Positions 45,852 through 57,734 of a DNA stretch of 64,000 nucleotides are shown here, in pieces. A model generated the notes under the pieces. It saw nothing but the letters and a program-made list of their open reading frames with translations. It was not told the origin of the DNA and did no database searches. A program made the translations under genes and the position numbers. Each line of letters opens with the position of its first letter. Positions within the stretch are counted from its first letter, which is position 1. The DNA comes from Ochotona curzoniae. Taxonomy: Eukaryota; Chordata; Mammalia; Lagomorpha; Ochotonidae. The DNA is taken from positions 73,884,501-73,948,500 of the forward strand of contig NW_024466599.1 of the NCBI RefSeq assembly GCF_017591425.1, read 5' to 3'.

Positions 45852-45857
45852 GCAGAC

Positions 45858-46984
45858 CCTATAATAACTGCTGGAGATGATTCCATTCCCTTAGGGATCC
45901 GATGCTGTAATCTTACCAGAGCTCTTTCATGAGGGCAAGAGGTGTTTATAAATAAGCAATTAAACATGGTACAGCTGGTGGCCCTGCAGTGATTAGATTT
46001 TGAAATTTTTCTGCAAATTTCTGTGCAGGAAAAACATTCAGAATTAAGAAAGTTTAGTGTCAGAACAATGTTTTGTTAAGGGCTCAAATCCACTCAGTGA
46101 AAGAAAGAAAATAAAGAATGGAACAAATAATAAGTTAGCATTCTATAGAGGATATAACTCAGTGAATACAACATTTATAAAAACATATACATTATGCTGA
46201 TTAATGTAGCATTCACACATTTTTAACTCTATGCCTATTAACTTCTACATATGAACAACAATATGGGCAATTTATCTTTCTGTGCCTGAATCATTTCACT
46301 TTCATTAGTGATTATTCTATGCGGTATCGGAATGAAAATATTCCTTCGCATTGCATTTGAAGTGTCTATTGTATATATGCATGTAATAACATTAGACATT
46401 TAATATGTATTTATTGACTGGTGATTAGCTGACAAAATACCACAAAATCAACATAATATATACTGGTTCATCAAGCAGGTGTTACATACCAGGACCTTGT
46501 TAATTACAGACTCCATGAAGACTGAATTTAGACATAGACAAAAAGGGGTTCAATTGAAATTATTTGTAGAAATTTTTGTGGGAGCAAGTTTGCTGGGTGG
46601 GAGCAATAGAAGTTTTCAAGTGATGTTATCAGGGGATATAGAGTGTGAACCTGAGAGTGTTTAGTAACTGAAATGTTAAAGGCTAAATTAAAATGTTTTT
46701 ATTTATTCAGTCAAATAATTAAGATATTTTAAGACACAAAACTCATAAAAACTTAATTTTAAATTAAAGAATGAGGTATTTTTGTTGTAGTAATTATTTT
46801 AATAAAATCATGAAAGTATTTTAAGGAGCAAAAGAGAAAACTGAATAAATCTGTGATTTGATTAATTTAGAGTTTCCTTTTAATTTTTCTTAAGCCAGCA
46901 TTTAAAAGTTTAAGTTTAAGTATAAATTCATTTTTGAATAAAATGTTTAAACTTTATGTATTTCTATAAATGAAATTAATAGAC
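45858..46984. other. Unique AT-rich DNA, no gene seen
   Basis: Very AT-rich, with no recognisable repeat or coding motif. Confidence 0.5.
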
Positions 46985-47430
46985 ACAATGCTCATTTAAA
47001 AATCCAGAAGGCAATACTTATTTCCTTCTGCAAAGAATCGACGTGTTTTTCATCTTGCTCTGTGCTTTGATGATTTTCATTTATATTGTTCTGTATCCAT
47101 GCATATAGAATTCCCTCATGCTTCCTAAAGGCTGTGTAGTCCTCCAGTGGATGGGTGTAGCATAACTTACTCAGCGGAACTCTAGCGATGAAGACTAGCA
47201 CACAACACACTTTTTCCTCTTCATAGCAAGAAGTTAATGAATAAACATTCCTGTGTGAGCAAATCTACAGGGCAAAAAATTTGTAAAAATGGAATTTCTG
47301 AGTCAAAAATAAATAATGTAAAAAAAAAAAAAAAGAATTAGTGAGAAGCACCCAATTCCCTTCCATAATGGTGTAACAATTTACTCCAACAACATCACAT
47401 AAGAAGTCTCATTTCTAAACAAATATTGTA
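46985..47430 (-). mobile_element. Ancient L1M-type 3' end, minus strand
   Basis: Read on the minus strand, the order matches the tail of old L1s. The pieces are a GACTCAGAAATTCCATTTTTA block, a CACACAGGAATGTTTATTC block, AAGTTATGCTACACCCATCC, GAGGACTACACAGCCTTTAGG, AGCATGAGGGAATTCTATATG and GATGAAAAACAC. An A-run in the middle (T-run in sense) at about 47321-47334 is an insertion or slippage. Strongly diverged and 5'-truncated. Confidence 0.75.
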
Positions 47431-49407
47431 CCACCTAAAGTAATTATCATCATCTGCTGGGGGGATCTCAGCAGATGTCCTGGTGGCGGAGGTGCACTGC
47501 ATGGTTTTCAGGCTTAGGGACTGGGATCTGTAGCATGCCATCCATTGCATTAGCGGATCTTTGTCGATACCATTAGCGTCTATTGGGCACCCCTATAAAA
47601 AGTAAGAAGCCACTTTCCTTGACCTTGCTTGCTAAGACTCCATGCAGAGATTTGGCCTGTCTGGTGCTTGGGGAATGTTGTCGACTATGATAATGACAAA
47701 TGGCATTTTAATTTACTGAAACAGCAATGCACATACAGAGTCCCCACGTAATATGTGACAACAGTCAACCTTTTCTGCCTTATTTGTGGGCACCAAAACA
47801 AAAATACTTCTAATACAACAGCTGTGATTAAGTAATATTAACTTGATATTAAGTATGTATTGTATAACCCTCAATTTCCAAAACTTTCTAGGCAAATAAA
47901 ACACAGGACTGCATATGATCAACTATCGCTCAATCCCTGTTTCTTTTTTTGCTCCTCAAACACAGTTAACAAAATGCAATCTTTCCACCCAAAGCAAAAA
48001 TGAATAAGGTCCCCCAAAGGGATTTGTCTATCACCTATGGAGCTAATACGTCATATGCCACAGATATGAAGATCAGATCATGCAAGATGGGTTTTGACAA
48101 ACACAGCAATCCATAGGAGCCTTTAAGTGAACTGTATATCAGATCTTAATAATCCACATAATAGCAAATTTTTTTTCCTAAGTGAAAACTTTTTTTTTCC
48201 CCGAAGGTCCCAGGGCTTGTGCCCAGGCTACGGAGAAGGCTGCTTCTGCGTCTAACACACTCCTTTCTGAAAGCTTGTCTTATTGTCCAAGTCAGCACAG
48301 GTCATGGACTCACACACATCATAAACACATGGAAATGTACACAAAAATGACTGCCAGACATTGGGAGAAATCAAACGTGAGCTACTTAAACGCGTGAATA
48401 AGTGTGAGATCTCCAACTGACGTAACCACCGATGAAGCCAATGAGGACAGACGCTTCTCGAAGGCGAATGGTCTAGTGGCTTCTCCCTCAGTCCAGGACA
48501 CATGCAGCAAGACGCTGTGCTGCAGCAGGGGGTCCATAGAGATTCCTTTTTTGCACCTCTTTCAAAGACTCCGAACTGAACTGCAGAGATAAGCTGAATT
48601 TGACTCGGAATATCTCTAGCAGAATAAAGAGGTTGAAAAGCCAAATATTTATGAAAGAGGCTATGAAGAGTAAAAAGCAAAGAGATAGATATGCAATGCA
48701 ATGCTGAGGAAGAAATGAGAGGAAAAAATGTTAGGGAAATGCCATCGATTGCAGGATGGAAAATATACCATATTTACATTAAGGATTCAGAATGTAAATT
48801 ATAGATGATACCTTAAGGAGGAATGAGCTAGAGGTATCTAAACTTAGATGAACATTCACATCCTGTGTAATCACATCAACAGTGCAGTGAAAAGTAATTC
48901 TAGAGCTTCCAAGAAGAGAATTAAGCTTTATTGAATTATAACTTCAAAAATCCTCCTATGCGCTCTTTCTCCTTTGTGAAGTAGACGAAGTGACTTGTGA
49001 TAAAAGTGCAAGATTGTATGTACCTCTTCAGATGCTGAGGCGCATAGGCCTTGAAATAAATTAATTGTTAGGATCAATGATGTCTTTGACTGATAGCTAA
49101 CAATTATCTTGCCACGCTCCACATGATAGGATCCACCTTGGCTGTCAGTCAGAGTTCTGGCAGGAAGTAGAGAGATCACACAAGCTGAAGAAAGCTGGAA
49201 ACGACATTGCTTCTTTAAAATGTTTTTAAACCAAAAACATTAAAACCCAAAAGCCATGTGAGTCCCACCCCCCAGGAATGTCATGCAATGGTGGCAGTGT
49301 GACCTCCAACCCTACCCCAGTCTTCACAGTGATTCTGGAGCCATTGTGGGTGAGGGACCCCAGCCTTATCTGCTTCTCCCAAAGACTGCTGCGTGCACTC
49401 AAATGTT
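47431..49407. other. Unique DNA; CpG-richer patch at 48220-48600
   Basis: No repeat is recognised. A 149-codon minus-strand frame spans 48252-48701 and the patch holds more CpG than its surroundings (ACG, CGCG, TCG and GCG words). I do not recognise the predicted protein. It could be an unannotated exon, an old repeat or unique sequence. Confidence 0.35.
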
Positions 49408-49622
49408 TTTAAAGAAGCAATGTGTAGCCTGTCGTGAGATGCCCATCTCCTACAGAAATGCCTGGATGGGATGCTCGCCCACTGCTCCCAACTGTGACAT
49501 CCCATCAAGGCAGGCTCTGAGAGGCAGCGATGATGGCTCACATAACCAGGTTCACTGAACGGAATTCCTACACCTGATTCCATCCTAGGCACTCGGGATT
49601 CTCTCTCTCTCTCTGTCTTGGC
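49408..49622 (+). mobile_element. Old C-SINE-related fragment, plus strand
   Basis: Contains AGCAATGTGTAGCCTGTCG, GATGCCCATCTCCTACAG, CCCACTGCTCCCAACTG, GAGGCAGCGATGATGGCTCA and a CTCTCTCTCTCTGTC run. It shares the short-variant block with the copy at 30273-30446. The ends are approximate. Confidence 0.6.
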
Positions 49623-49736
49623 CTTCTTTCTGCTTCAAAAGCATGTAGAAACTGGAATTATAAACCAAAAATGTATTTTAATGCACAGCGTGATGGGATT
49701 CATGCCTAAGAGGAGTCTTCAAAAACGTTATGGGAT

Positions 49737-50059
49737 GGGCCCAGCGCGGTGGCGCAAGTGGTTAAGGTCTTCACCTTGCACGCCCGGGATCCCATATGTG
49801 CGCAGGTTCTATCCCGGAAGCCCCACTTCCCTTCCAGCTCCCTGCCCGTGGCCTGGGAAAGCAGTCGAGGACGGCCCGAAGCTTTGGGACCCTGTACCCA
49901 CGTGGGAGATCCGGAAGAGGCTCCTGGCTTCGGATTGGCATAGCATCGGCCGTTGCGCTCACTTGGGGAGTGAATCATCGGCTGGAAGATCTTCCTCTCT
50001 GTCTCTCCTCTCTGTATATCCGCCTTTCCAATAAAAAATAATAAAAATAAATCTTTAAC
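49737..50059 (+). mobile_element. Young C-type SINE (subfamily A), plus strand
   Basis: Plus-strand copy: GGGCCCAGCGCGGTGGCGC, AAGTGGTTAAGGTCTTCACC, TTGCACGCCCGGGATCCC, a changed ATATGTGCGCAGGTTC, CTTCCCTTCCAGCTCCC, GGGAAAGCAGTCGAGGACGG, GTACCCACGTGGGAGATCC, GGAAGATCTTCCTCTCTG, ATATCCGCC and an AATAATAAAAATAAATC tail. The flanks AAAAACGTTATGGGAT (49721-49736) and AAAAATGTATGGGAT (50060-50074) are a duplication with one substitution and one indel. Frames of up to 161 codons here are artefacts. Confidence 0.95.
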
Positions 50060-50074
50060 AAAAATGTATGGGAT

Positions 50075-52007
50075 ATGCTTGTTATGGAAAACTAAAACAA
50101 CTATGACTGGAATCCAAAAAATAAATTTACTCCAAAATTCACTGACATTTGCATTCCATTTTTTTCCATAAACATTCTGAAATGCCTCCACTTGTGTAGA
50201 GGCTAAAACGATGGAGAAGGCCTGTTGGGACCGACCCTAATAAGTTCCACACCTGGGTGGAACTTACACCTGAGAGTGTATTTGTGATGCTCTAAGGCCA
50301 ACAGGAGCTTTGACCTAGTTAAAGGAAAGGATTAATTACCAAAGTTTGCACAAGGTAAGAAAAGGAAGTATGTCCTTAGCTCTTCCTTGCTTTTGATATC
50401 TTGCCAGTTTCCTCCATGAAACAAAACTAGAGACAGATGATGAGATGGAGCTGAACACGTACATGAAAATTACCCAGCACAATGTACAACCGTATGTTGA
50501 AAATTAAAGTTGCATGCCCCAGAATTGGCTGCATGGTTTACAGAGTCAGCCAAACTCTCAAAAAAGCAACGTTGCATCACCACAAGTCCTACCTGTGTGT
50601 CTTCCTGGCAACACTTAACAGTCTTATTCAGCACATCAGGTTAAACCTTTGGCCCTTCAGCAACGATGTAAATGATGATTTTGGGTCTCCACAAGAAGCT
50701 GGAGAGAGAGGACATGGATGGAGATATATAAAGCTACTGCTATAGCACTTCCACAAAAATGTCAACCTCAAGTTTTCATCTTCAGAATGGTGACTGAGTG
50801 ATATTCGTGCACTGATTAGAAGTAATTTTTAAAATTGCAACATGCAAGACTGCAAAATAGGAAACCTTCTCCCTAAATCGCATAATTAATTGCTAGGATT
50901 GCCATATGTTCTTATGAAATGTGATTGGAAGTAGAAGGTAAAATTTGCAAATGTACTCACACTGTCCTAGTTTTCCCTTCTCTAGCAACAGCCAGAACAA
51001 GTTTTTGGTGTCTCTTCTTTCCTTGCCTCTATGGCATCATGCATTCTTGTTCATCTTGTCTCTTAAGAGTGTCACCTCACGTCTCTTTTCCTGAGTTCTC
51101 CTCTTCCCTCCTTTCCCTTAATTCATTTAAATGAAGGCTCTTTATTCATCTTGCCTAATCCATACTCGGCACCCATCATCATGAACATATCTCCTGTTTT
51201 GGTTGATCCATTGGCAGTTCCCAACAACAAGGTTCCCAGGAATGGTTCTCCATGTTGTGCACTGACTAAATTTAAGTGGCACATCAACAACTTTTCCACA
51301 TTCTACAAAAAAACTCTTAGATGTCACAAAGCCCTCACTGTTCTGTATCTCCATTAAGAATTGTGCCTTTCCCTGAAGTTTTCAAACACAAAGCTCACTG
51401 TTGTGAGAAGGTACCAGTCTACCATCACTGCATTATTTGGCTAAAATCTTTATCTGACAAAATGCTGCATAATTCTTTCACTTTTCCATATATACTGGTG
51501 ACAAAACAATTCATCTTTTCAAACCTTTGTTCACTTACGAGCATTATATAGAATTGCAACTTGATACTTTAAGGTGTTCCCTTTGCAGATTTAAATTGAA
51601 CTAGCGGCAAGCAAAGAAGTATGACTTTCAAAAATGAAGGGATGAGAAGAGGAGTAGACAGATTATGCAAAAAAAAAAAGAGAGAGAGAGATCAGAGAAG
51701 GAACAATTCCGTGGAAGATGGTACTGATTGAGCTCCACAGAGGTGAGAATCGGAGTGGTTTTGAAAAATACAGCATGTTTGGCAACATTAAAAGATGTGC
51801 CTGATGAAATTTAAGTGACTTGATACTAGGCTTATGTATATGCATTGGAAAGAAAAATGACAGGTATCGAACCTGGCAGTCAACATGGCCTTAGGAATAG
51901 TAGATGAGTTAGGAAAATTCCTCAACTCCATAATGCTCCTATTTCCATGAAGTGTATGTTATTATCTCCATGCTTAGTCTCTTCAGGAACCTAGCACAGC
52001 GACTGTA
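50075..52007. other. Unique DNA with a small hairpin
   Basis: No repeat is recognised in about 1.9 kb. It contains the perfect inverted repeat at 50241-50266 and a short (GA)n near 51680-51692. Frames of 60-87 codons lack motifs. Confidence 0.5.
50241..50266. repeat. Perfect 10-bp inverted repeat, 6-nt loop
   Basis: TAAGTTCCAC and GTGGAACTTA pair exactly around ACCTGG. It is not followed by a T-run, so it is not a terminator-like hairpin. Function unknown. Confidence 0.9.
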
Positions 52008-52023
52008 CACACAGCAGGTTTTC

Positions 52024-52370
52024 TTTTTCTATTTTTTGTTTTTTAAGATTTGTATTTGTTTATTGGAAAGTCAGATATACAGAGAGGAGGAGAGACAGAG
52101 AGGAAGATCTTCCGTCTGATGATTCACTCCCCAAGTGAGCGCAACGGCCCATGCTATGGCGGTCCAAAGCCAGGTTCCAGGAACTTCTTCCAGGTCTCCC
52201 ACGCGGGTGCAGGATCCCAAGGCTTTGGGCCGTCCTCGACTGCTTTCCCAGGCCACAAGCAGGAAGCTGGATGGGAAGTGGAGCTGCTGGGATTAGAACC
52301 GGTGCCCATATAGGATCCCGGGGGCATTCAAGGTGAGGACTTTAGCTGCTAGGCCACGCCGCTGGGCCCT
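52024..52370 (-). mobile_element. C-type SINE (subfamily B), perfect 16-bp target duplication
   Basis: Minus-strand copy: TTAAGATTTGTATTTGTTTA, GGAAAGTCAGATATACAGAG, AAGATCTTCCGTCTGATG, CCAGGTTCCAGGAACTTC, GGGTGCAGGATCCCAAGGC, GATGGGAAGTGGAGCTGC, GAACCGGTGCCCATATAGG, GGTGAGGACTTTAGC and GCCACGCCGCTGGGCCC. Flanks CACACAGCAGGTTTTC at 52008-52023 and 52371-52386 are identical. A recent insertion. Confidence 0.96.
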
Positions 52371-52386
52371 CACACAGCAGGTTTTC

Positions 52387-53261
52387 AACTAAGATCTACC
52401 GAATTAATTCCTTTCTGTTTTTATCACAGTAATACTTACCTAGGTCATATATTATTTGTTTGTCTAACTACCTAGCGGTAAAACATTTTACAGCTAGAAA
52501 CATACAAAAAAATTATAACAGTGGTTTTATTAGTTACACATTGTAAAACACAGAAATTATTTTAAATTCTGATGATCAAGTGGTATTTTTTAGCTACTGT
52601 AGTAGCTTTGCTAACGAGACATCCATCCACCTATTCCAAGGTCACCATCCTGGCAAGATCTCTAATCTGGGAGAAAGATTGGGGAACTGATAGCAGGAGG
52701 AAGTAGCAAGGTTCTGTCTCGGAGCTCTACAGCCTCCTTTGGGAAGAAGATTGAAATCACGCCACGCACTTAGCCAATGATTCCCAACACTGCAGCCACT
52801 GGAGCCGAGCAGGGTGGAGCCAGCCATCTGTCCCAAAGGAATTTAGACAACAAAGAAGTAAATAGCAGCCCAAGAAAATGGGTAAGGTTTTGTGGAGAAA
52901 GTATGACCTGATTTTAGCAGGGAGATTATGAAGGATTTGAACAATTAGAAAGCAAATTGTAAGACTTTTCAGCTGGAGAGAAAATGCACTCAGAGGCAAA
53001 GGGCTGGAATGAAAATGGCTTGTGAAGGACAGTGAGGCAACCTGTGGAGTGGAGTGGAGTGGAGGCTGGGGTAGACAGCAGTGGACTCCCTCGCTGATTT
53101 TAGAGTTGAACCATTTTCTTAGTGAACTCACACCACTTAATTTGACCAGTGTATTGACAGAGGAACTCTGAAATCCATCCCATTTTCAGTTCCCTGCATG
53201 TCCATTAAGTGGATGAAAGAATAAATACATAACCATTGGTACCATTCATTGTTACTCACTT
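52387..53261. other. Unique DNA, no gene seen
   Basis: A short (GGAGT)n tandem lies at 53045-53063. The minus-strand frame at 52757-53131 (124 codons) is proline/serine/leucine-rich with no family that I recognise. Confidence 0.45.
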
Positions 53262-53314
53262 AAACATTTTATTTATTGATCTATTTGTGCTTATTTGAAA
53301 GTCATGTGTATGCT

Positions 53315-53352
<38 letters not shown>
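53262..53352 (-). mobile_element. C-SINE tail remnant with CA microsatellite
   Basis: ATTTTATTTATTGATCTATT then GCTTATTTGAAAGTCATGTG is the reverse tail of a C-SINE. The body is lost and (CA)n at 53317-53352 follows. Confidence 0.6.
53317..53352. repeat. (CA)n microsatellite
   Basis: About 17 CA units, next to the SINE tail remnant. Confidence 0.95.
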
Positions 53353-53353
<1 letters not shown>

Positions 53354-55127
53354 GTGGAAAATGGAATTAAAAGATAAGCCTATATTACTGCAAAGCTTTT
53401 TGAAGTTCATGCATAACTTTTCACAATATTCATATTTCTTAAAAATTTCTCGTATGCATAGCATTCAAAAGTTTTCACGCAATGTGAACTATCTAAGGTA
53501 CTGCCATGTATTTCAACTATGCTCGTTTTTTGTGAAACATTATCCAATATGTCTTCAGTAATCATATCTCTTCATTTTTCTACACGAGGCCATGTTATGG
53601 TGGATTGTTATTTGAAGAGTGCATCAGTGAATGAATGATGCCTCTCCATCATTTCGCTTTCAAATACATAAATGATGCTTTTTTTGAAAAGAGATTTATT
53701 TTTGTCTTCAAAAACTTGATATCCAGTAAGCAGGGGCTATCGAAGGCTGTATGGGAAAACAGATATCATGAAAACAACAGTTGCGTGAATTTCAAAATTT
53801 CATAGCAAAGTAAACTTATTTGTCATCTCATTTTCTGTGAATATTTTGAATTCGCTGCATGCTTAAATTCACTTAACTGGATCAATGAATAGGAAAAGCT
53901 GCATTCTGCAAACAAGTGCCTCGACTTTCATGAGAACATTAAACTTGAGAAAGTTTATCTGACTTCCTATATTGTCACTTTGGAAAACACATCTTTAAGT
54001 TAAACAGTTCTAAAACTTCACTACTTAGTAGTTTCTTTTTTTCCAATTGAGGAATTTCCCAGTATAAAGTTTTCCATCCTCTACTTATAGCTGAAACTAT
54101 TTTAAGGTCTGTGGTAATTCAGTTTTGTATGGTCAAATGTCATTCTCATTGGAAGGTGCCTATGTTTTTAATTCGCCTTCTTTCCTGGATTTAGGACTAG
54201 AGTATAAAAACAATGAAAACTTTGTTGAAGTTTTTTTTTTTTTCAATTTCTATTCCAGCCATTTCAGAAAAAAATAATATATTTTACATTAACATCTGTT
54301 TGATACATACAGATGTTATATATGAGTCTTATTTTCTACAAGTTTGCTTGTGTCTGGAATGTTTCACAGTTATAAATGAAAATATTGCATAGAGTGCTCT
54401 CAAATATTTTTGAAATTCTTGTGAAAAAATAGCATAGGTAGGTTTTTGGAAGAAAAGGAATTAATGAGTCTTTACACCCCAATGCTTTATTGAATCACTT
54501 GAAAAAAAGATCTATAGATAAATTTATAAACACTCTGCCCTGTTGATTCAGTGGGTCAGTCATTTCTTATAGGTGAAAATGAAATGCAGCATGGTCCACT
54601 TAAGAACAAGCAAAGACTTCTAAGCCCAGTGTCTGGATCCTCACTCACCCTATACTTTTCAGATCCCATCAATGCTGACTTGCAGTGCTTTTAAAAATAA
54701 TGTCCAGGTTCACCGAATAATGTAAGCAGGTTCTCTTATATACGAATAGCTGCCTATTAATTGTTGAACCTGCTTGAATTCGTTCACCAGGAAACTGATT
54801 TTCTTACCTACCTAATGCCAGTATTTTCTCTAGTCATTTGTCATTTACATAACACTGAGGAACCAGTCCTGGGAATGCCCTCCACAACAAAAAAGCCTCT
54901 ATAACAACTTTTGACGCAGGGGACTTCATGGAGAAGTCCTTATATTCATCAGTGGCAGATTCATTGCACTTTCTGTTTAGCTAGCCATTTCCTAGTGGAA
55001 CAGTGATGTTTTATTTGGCGAGCAACAGCTACTGGAACAAGAAAGCAGTTGTATTCAGAAAGCCAACTATTGGAAAGAATTTTCTGGTTTGTTTTTTTCC
55101 CTCTGTATGTGTTTTTGTGTTGTGGGC
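53353..55127. other. Unique AT-rich DNA, no gene seen
   Basis: No repeat is recognised over about 1.8 kb. A T-run is near 54230-54243. Confidence 0.55.
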
Positions 55128-55138
55128 ATGTGTGTGTA

Positions 55139-55187
<49 letters not shown>
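55128..55187. repeat. (TG)n microsatellite
   Basis: Short TGTGTG, then TATT, then about 23 pure TG units (55141-55187). The cysteine/valine-rich open frames overlapping it are artefacts. Confidence 0.97.
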
Positions 55188-55189
<2 letters not shown>

Positions 55190-56944
55190 ATTCAAGGTCT
55201 TGGTTACAAGAATCACTCTAATCATTTGTGAATGCTTGAAAATATGTCTGCACCTAGTTTGTGATCCATTTACAATCCTTTTTATTAAGTTTTGACTTAT
55301 AAGATACATTCTAAACTATCTTGTTGACAATCCTTACTGAATCAATTTGCATGGTGATTGCTATTCTCACCCTCTCCCATCATATTCTTCAAGAGAAAAA
55401 AAAATGGATGATGATAGATTTGTAAAGACAAAAATAGAAAGTGTGGGAGGAACAGCTTAGTTAAAAGAACACAATGGCTCCAATCAAGTTTCATTTACTA
55501 AACGACATCAGGTGATATTCTGAGCCCTGACACACAAGGGTCTGTGCTCACATTTCATGTCTTTTTCAGGTCATCTCACCAGTCATAATAAAATAAAACA
55601 CAAGTTAGCATTTTACTGATAGCGGGCCTTTTATGGATGAGTCTTGCAAGCACACATTAACTTCTGGCCTTTGAAATCACTTTCTCTTTCTCTGACTCAC
55701 ACTCTTGTCTCTTAAGTTATATTTAATTATCTCCATCGAAGACATAATGATTATAATAAAGGGGAACAATTCGCTCTTACGATGCTTTATTCGTTTTTCT
55801 CCCCCTTTCCAAGCAATATGCAATATTTAGAGTGATATCGTTTATAAAACCATCTCTAATCATTTTGTTCCCTTTTTAACTGCATGCAGAAACGAAAATG
55901 CTTTGGTTTATTTTGACAAGGGATGCCAAAGTTTTTTTTCTTCCTTTCTTTTTTTTTTTTATTTTTAAGAACAATAGTCTGCCAGAAATGTTGTAGCAGC
56001 CTTTTGCTCTGCTACAAGGCTAAACCGTGTCAGGTGTTTCACAGGATTGGGAAGATGAGCTCCCATCCCTTCGGATTCTTGTTTATCCTAATGTTTTTGA
56101 ATAATCCTTAAGATAATCGAGGAGTTATTAACTCTGCTATTTAAATACAGCGCAGGAGAGTGACATTCAAATACAAAAGCTACTTTGAAAGAATCATAAA
56201 GCAGAAAGTGACCTTGATTTGCTTTTAATCCAAGTCGGAGAGCATTTCAACTCTGCCAGGATAGTTTATCCTCACTCTTCAGAGTTTTCAGAAATAGAGT
56301 GGTTCAGTTTCCCAGAGACCCTATACAAACATACCATACCTTCTCTCTGGCAGCCAAGGTGTCCAGAATAAATCCCTGTGCAACCACTGCTGCTGTTTCC
56401 AGTGATATCTTTTTTATCGTACTTTAATATCCACATAGCAGGCTGGGAAATTGAGGCATGTAATGGTGTAGTCCTCTAAAAATATGTCACTTCTTTCACC
56501 AAGGTCAAAATAACACATTTTCAGTCCCAATATACTTGCATATGTGTATATGACAATAGGTCAAAACAGACCTAAAGGTCACTCACAAGCTATTCGAGTG
56601 AATTACCAACACATTAGGAGCATAATTCATATTACAGTCTCTTTACTGCTTGCAGAGACAGTCATTATATTACCATGATTAGTTAATGGCACCTCTTGCA
56701 TTTCTATATAAAAGGCATAAATGGTATGCTGTGCTAAGTCTGGTTATATAAAATTCAGGCTAATTTCTGCATATGTCATGTTAACATAACATATTGCAAA
56801 CCATAATTATTTTCTATAGGAAGTGACTAAGAGGTTTCCTTCAAGAAGCTATACTGAGTTCTCAGAAACATGCAGGTCCTGGTTTGTCCCAGAAACTCTT
56901 AGGATATCTTTATGATGATCAAAATTGCAAAGCAAGTTAGCTAT
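55188..56944. other. Unique AT-rich DNA, no gene seen
   Basis: No repeat is recognised. A T-rich run with short C breaks lies at about 55931-55966. Confidence 0.5.
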
Positions 56945-57245
56945 GGAAAATAAAGAATTACAAATCAAAATGAGAGTGATCATTATGTTTACTGAAATGA
57001 GCCTGTCCCCCAATTACAACTATCAAATGCTTGCCATGATTTGTGGTGACTAATACACAGAGCACAAACAAAATGTAATCCATATGAGTGAAACTGCTAT
57101 TTTGAGATTTGATTACATTTTATAACCGTTGTCTTTACTTATAAGGAGCAGTGTTTTGTTTTGTTTGCTATTTGTGGAATGTGTTATCTAACAGAGTTTT
57201 AAATATTGGATTTTGAAGTAAACAGAAAGCAAATCATCAGAGTTT

Positions 57246-57540
57246 TTATTTTTTTTAATATTTCTTTTCCTTTTTTTTTCAAAAGACTGAGAGGAAAAAT
57301 AGCGAAAGATCTTCCATCTGCTGATCCACTCACTAAATGCTGATAGCAAGGAACTTCTTCTGGGTCTCCCACATGGGTGCAGGGTCCCCCAAACTTGAGG
57401 CATCCCCCACTGCTTTCCCAGACAAGACCAGAGAGCTAGATGGGAAATGAAGTTGTAACCAGGAAATAAATCGACAGCCAAATGGTATGTCGGAGCCAGA
57501 AGGCTGAGGATTACCATGCTGCACCACAGCACTGGCCCCA
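57246..57540 (-). mobile_element. Old C-type SINE, minus strand, nested in L1
   Basis: Reverse copy: T-rich tail complement, AAGACTGAGAGGAAAAATAG, AAAGATCTTCCATCTGCTG, CTTCTTCTGGGTCTCCCAC, GGGTGCAGGGTCCCCC, CATCCCCCACTGCTTTCCC, GAGCTAGATGGGAAATGAAG and GCACCACAGCACTGGCCCC. The 173-codon minus-strand frame at 57188-57709 joins this SINE to the purine tract and is not a gene. Confidence 0.88.
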
Positions 57541-57544
57541 TGCC

Positions 57545-57625
57545 ATTGCAGAAACTGAAGAAGAAAAGGAAGAAGAAGGAGGAGGAGGAGAGAAGGAAGA
57601 AGCAAAGTAGGGGGAGGGAAGATGG
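57545..57625 (+). repeat. Polypurine tract of the L1 3' UTR
   Basis: Nearly pure A/G (GAAGAAGAAAAGG, GGAGGAGGAGG, GGGGGAGGGAAG). L1 3' UTRs are known to carry such tracts, some able to form G-quadruplexes. Runs of three or more G are few in this copy. Confidence 0.75.
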
Positions 57626-57734
57626 GGAAAGTGTACAGTAGGGTGGGAAGTTCCACTGTGTTCCTAAAGCTGTACCATGAAGTTTGTTCATTTCATATAA
57701 ATAAAACAATTGTCAAAGAATTATAAGTGAAAGC

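Larger units (their letters stand above)
56945..57715 (+). mobile_element. Lagomorph L1 3' UTR fragment, interrupted by a SINE
   Basis: Plus-strand L1 end. GAGCCTGTCCCCCAATTAC and CATGATTTGTGGTGACTAAT match the segment at 40655-40720 of this window (GCCAGTCCCCAAGAG, CCTGATTTGTGGCAACC). The UTR then continues through a polypurine tract (57545-57625) and ends TTCATATAAATAAAAC. This is the usual layout of the lagomorph L1 3' end: UTR, purine-rich tract, short unique end, A-tail. It is interrupted by a minus-strand SINE at 57246-57540. Confidence 0.8.

Noticed and set aside
49706..50191. 161-codon minus-strand open frame
   Set aside because: It is almost wholly the reverse of the young SINE at 49737-50059.
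52757..53131. 124-codon minus-strand frame
   Set aside because: Low-complexity Pro/Ser/Leu composition, no recognised family, and it overlaps the (GGAGT)n repeat.
55003..55309. Cys/Val-rich and His/Thr-rich frames
   Set aside because: They are translations of the TG/CA microsatellite in different frames.
57188..57709. 173-codon minus-strand open frame, the longest in the window
   Set aside because: It spans a SINE and the L1 polypurine tract; the leucine/serine/phenylalanine runs come from the purine tract read in reverse.
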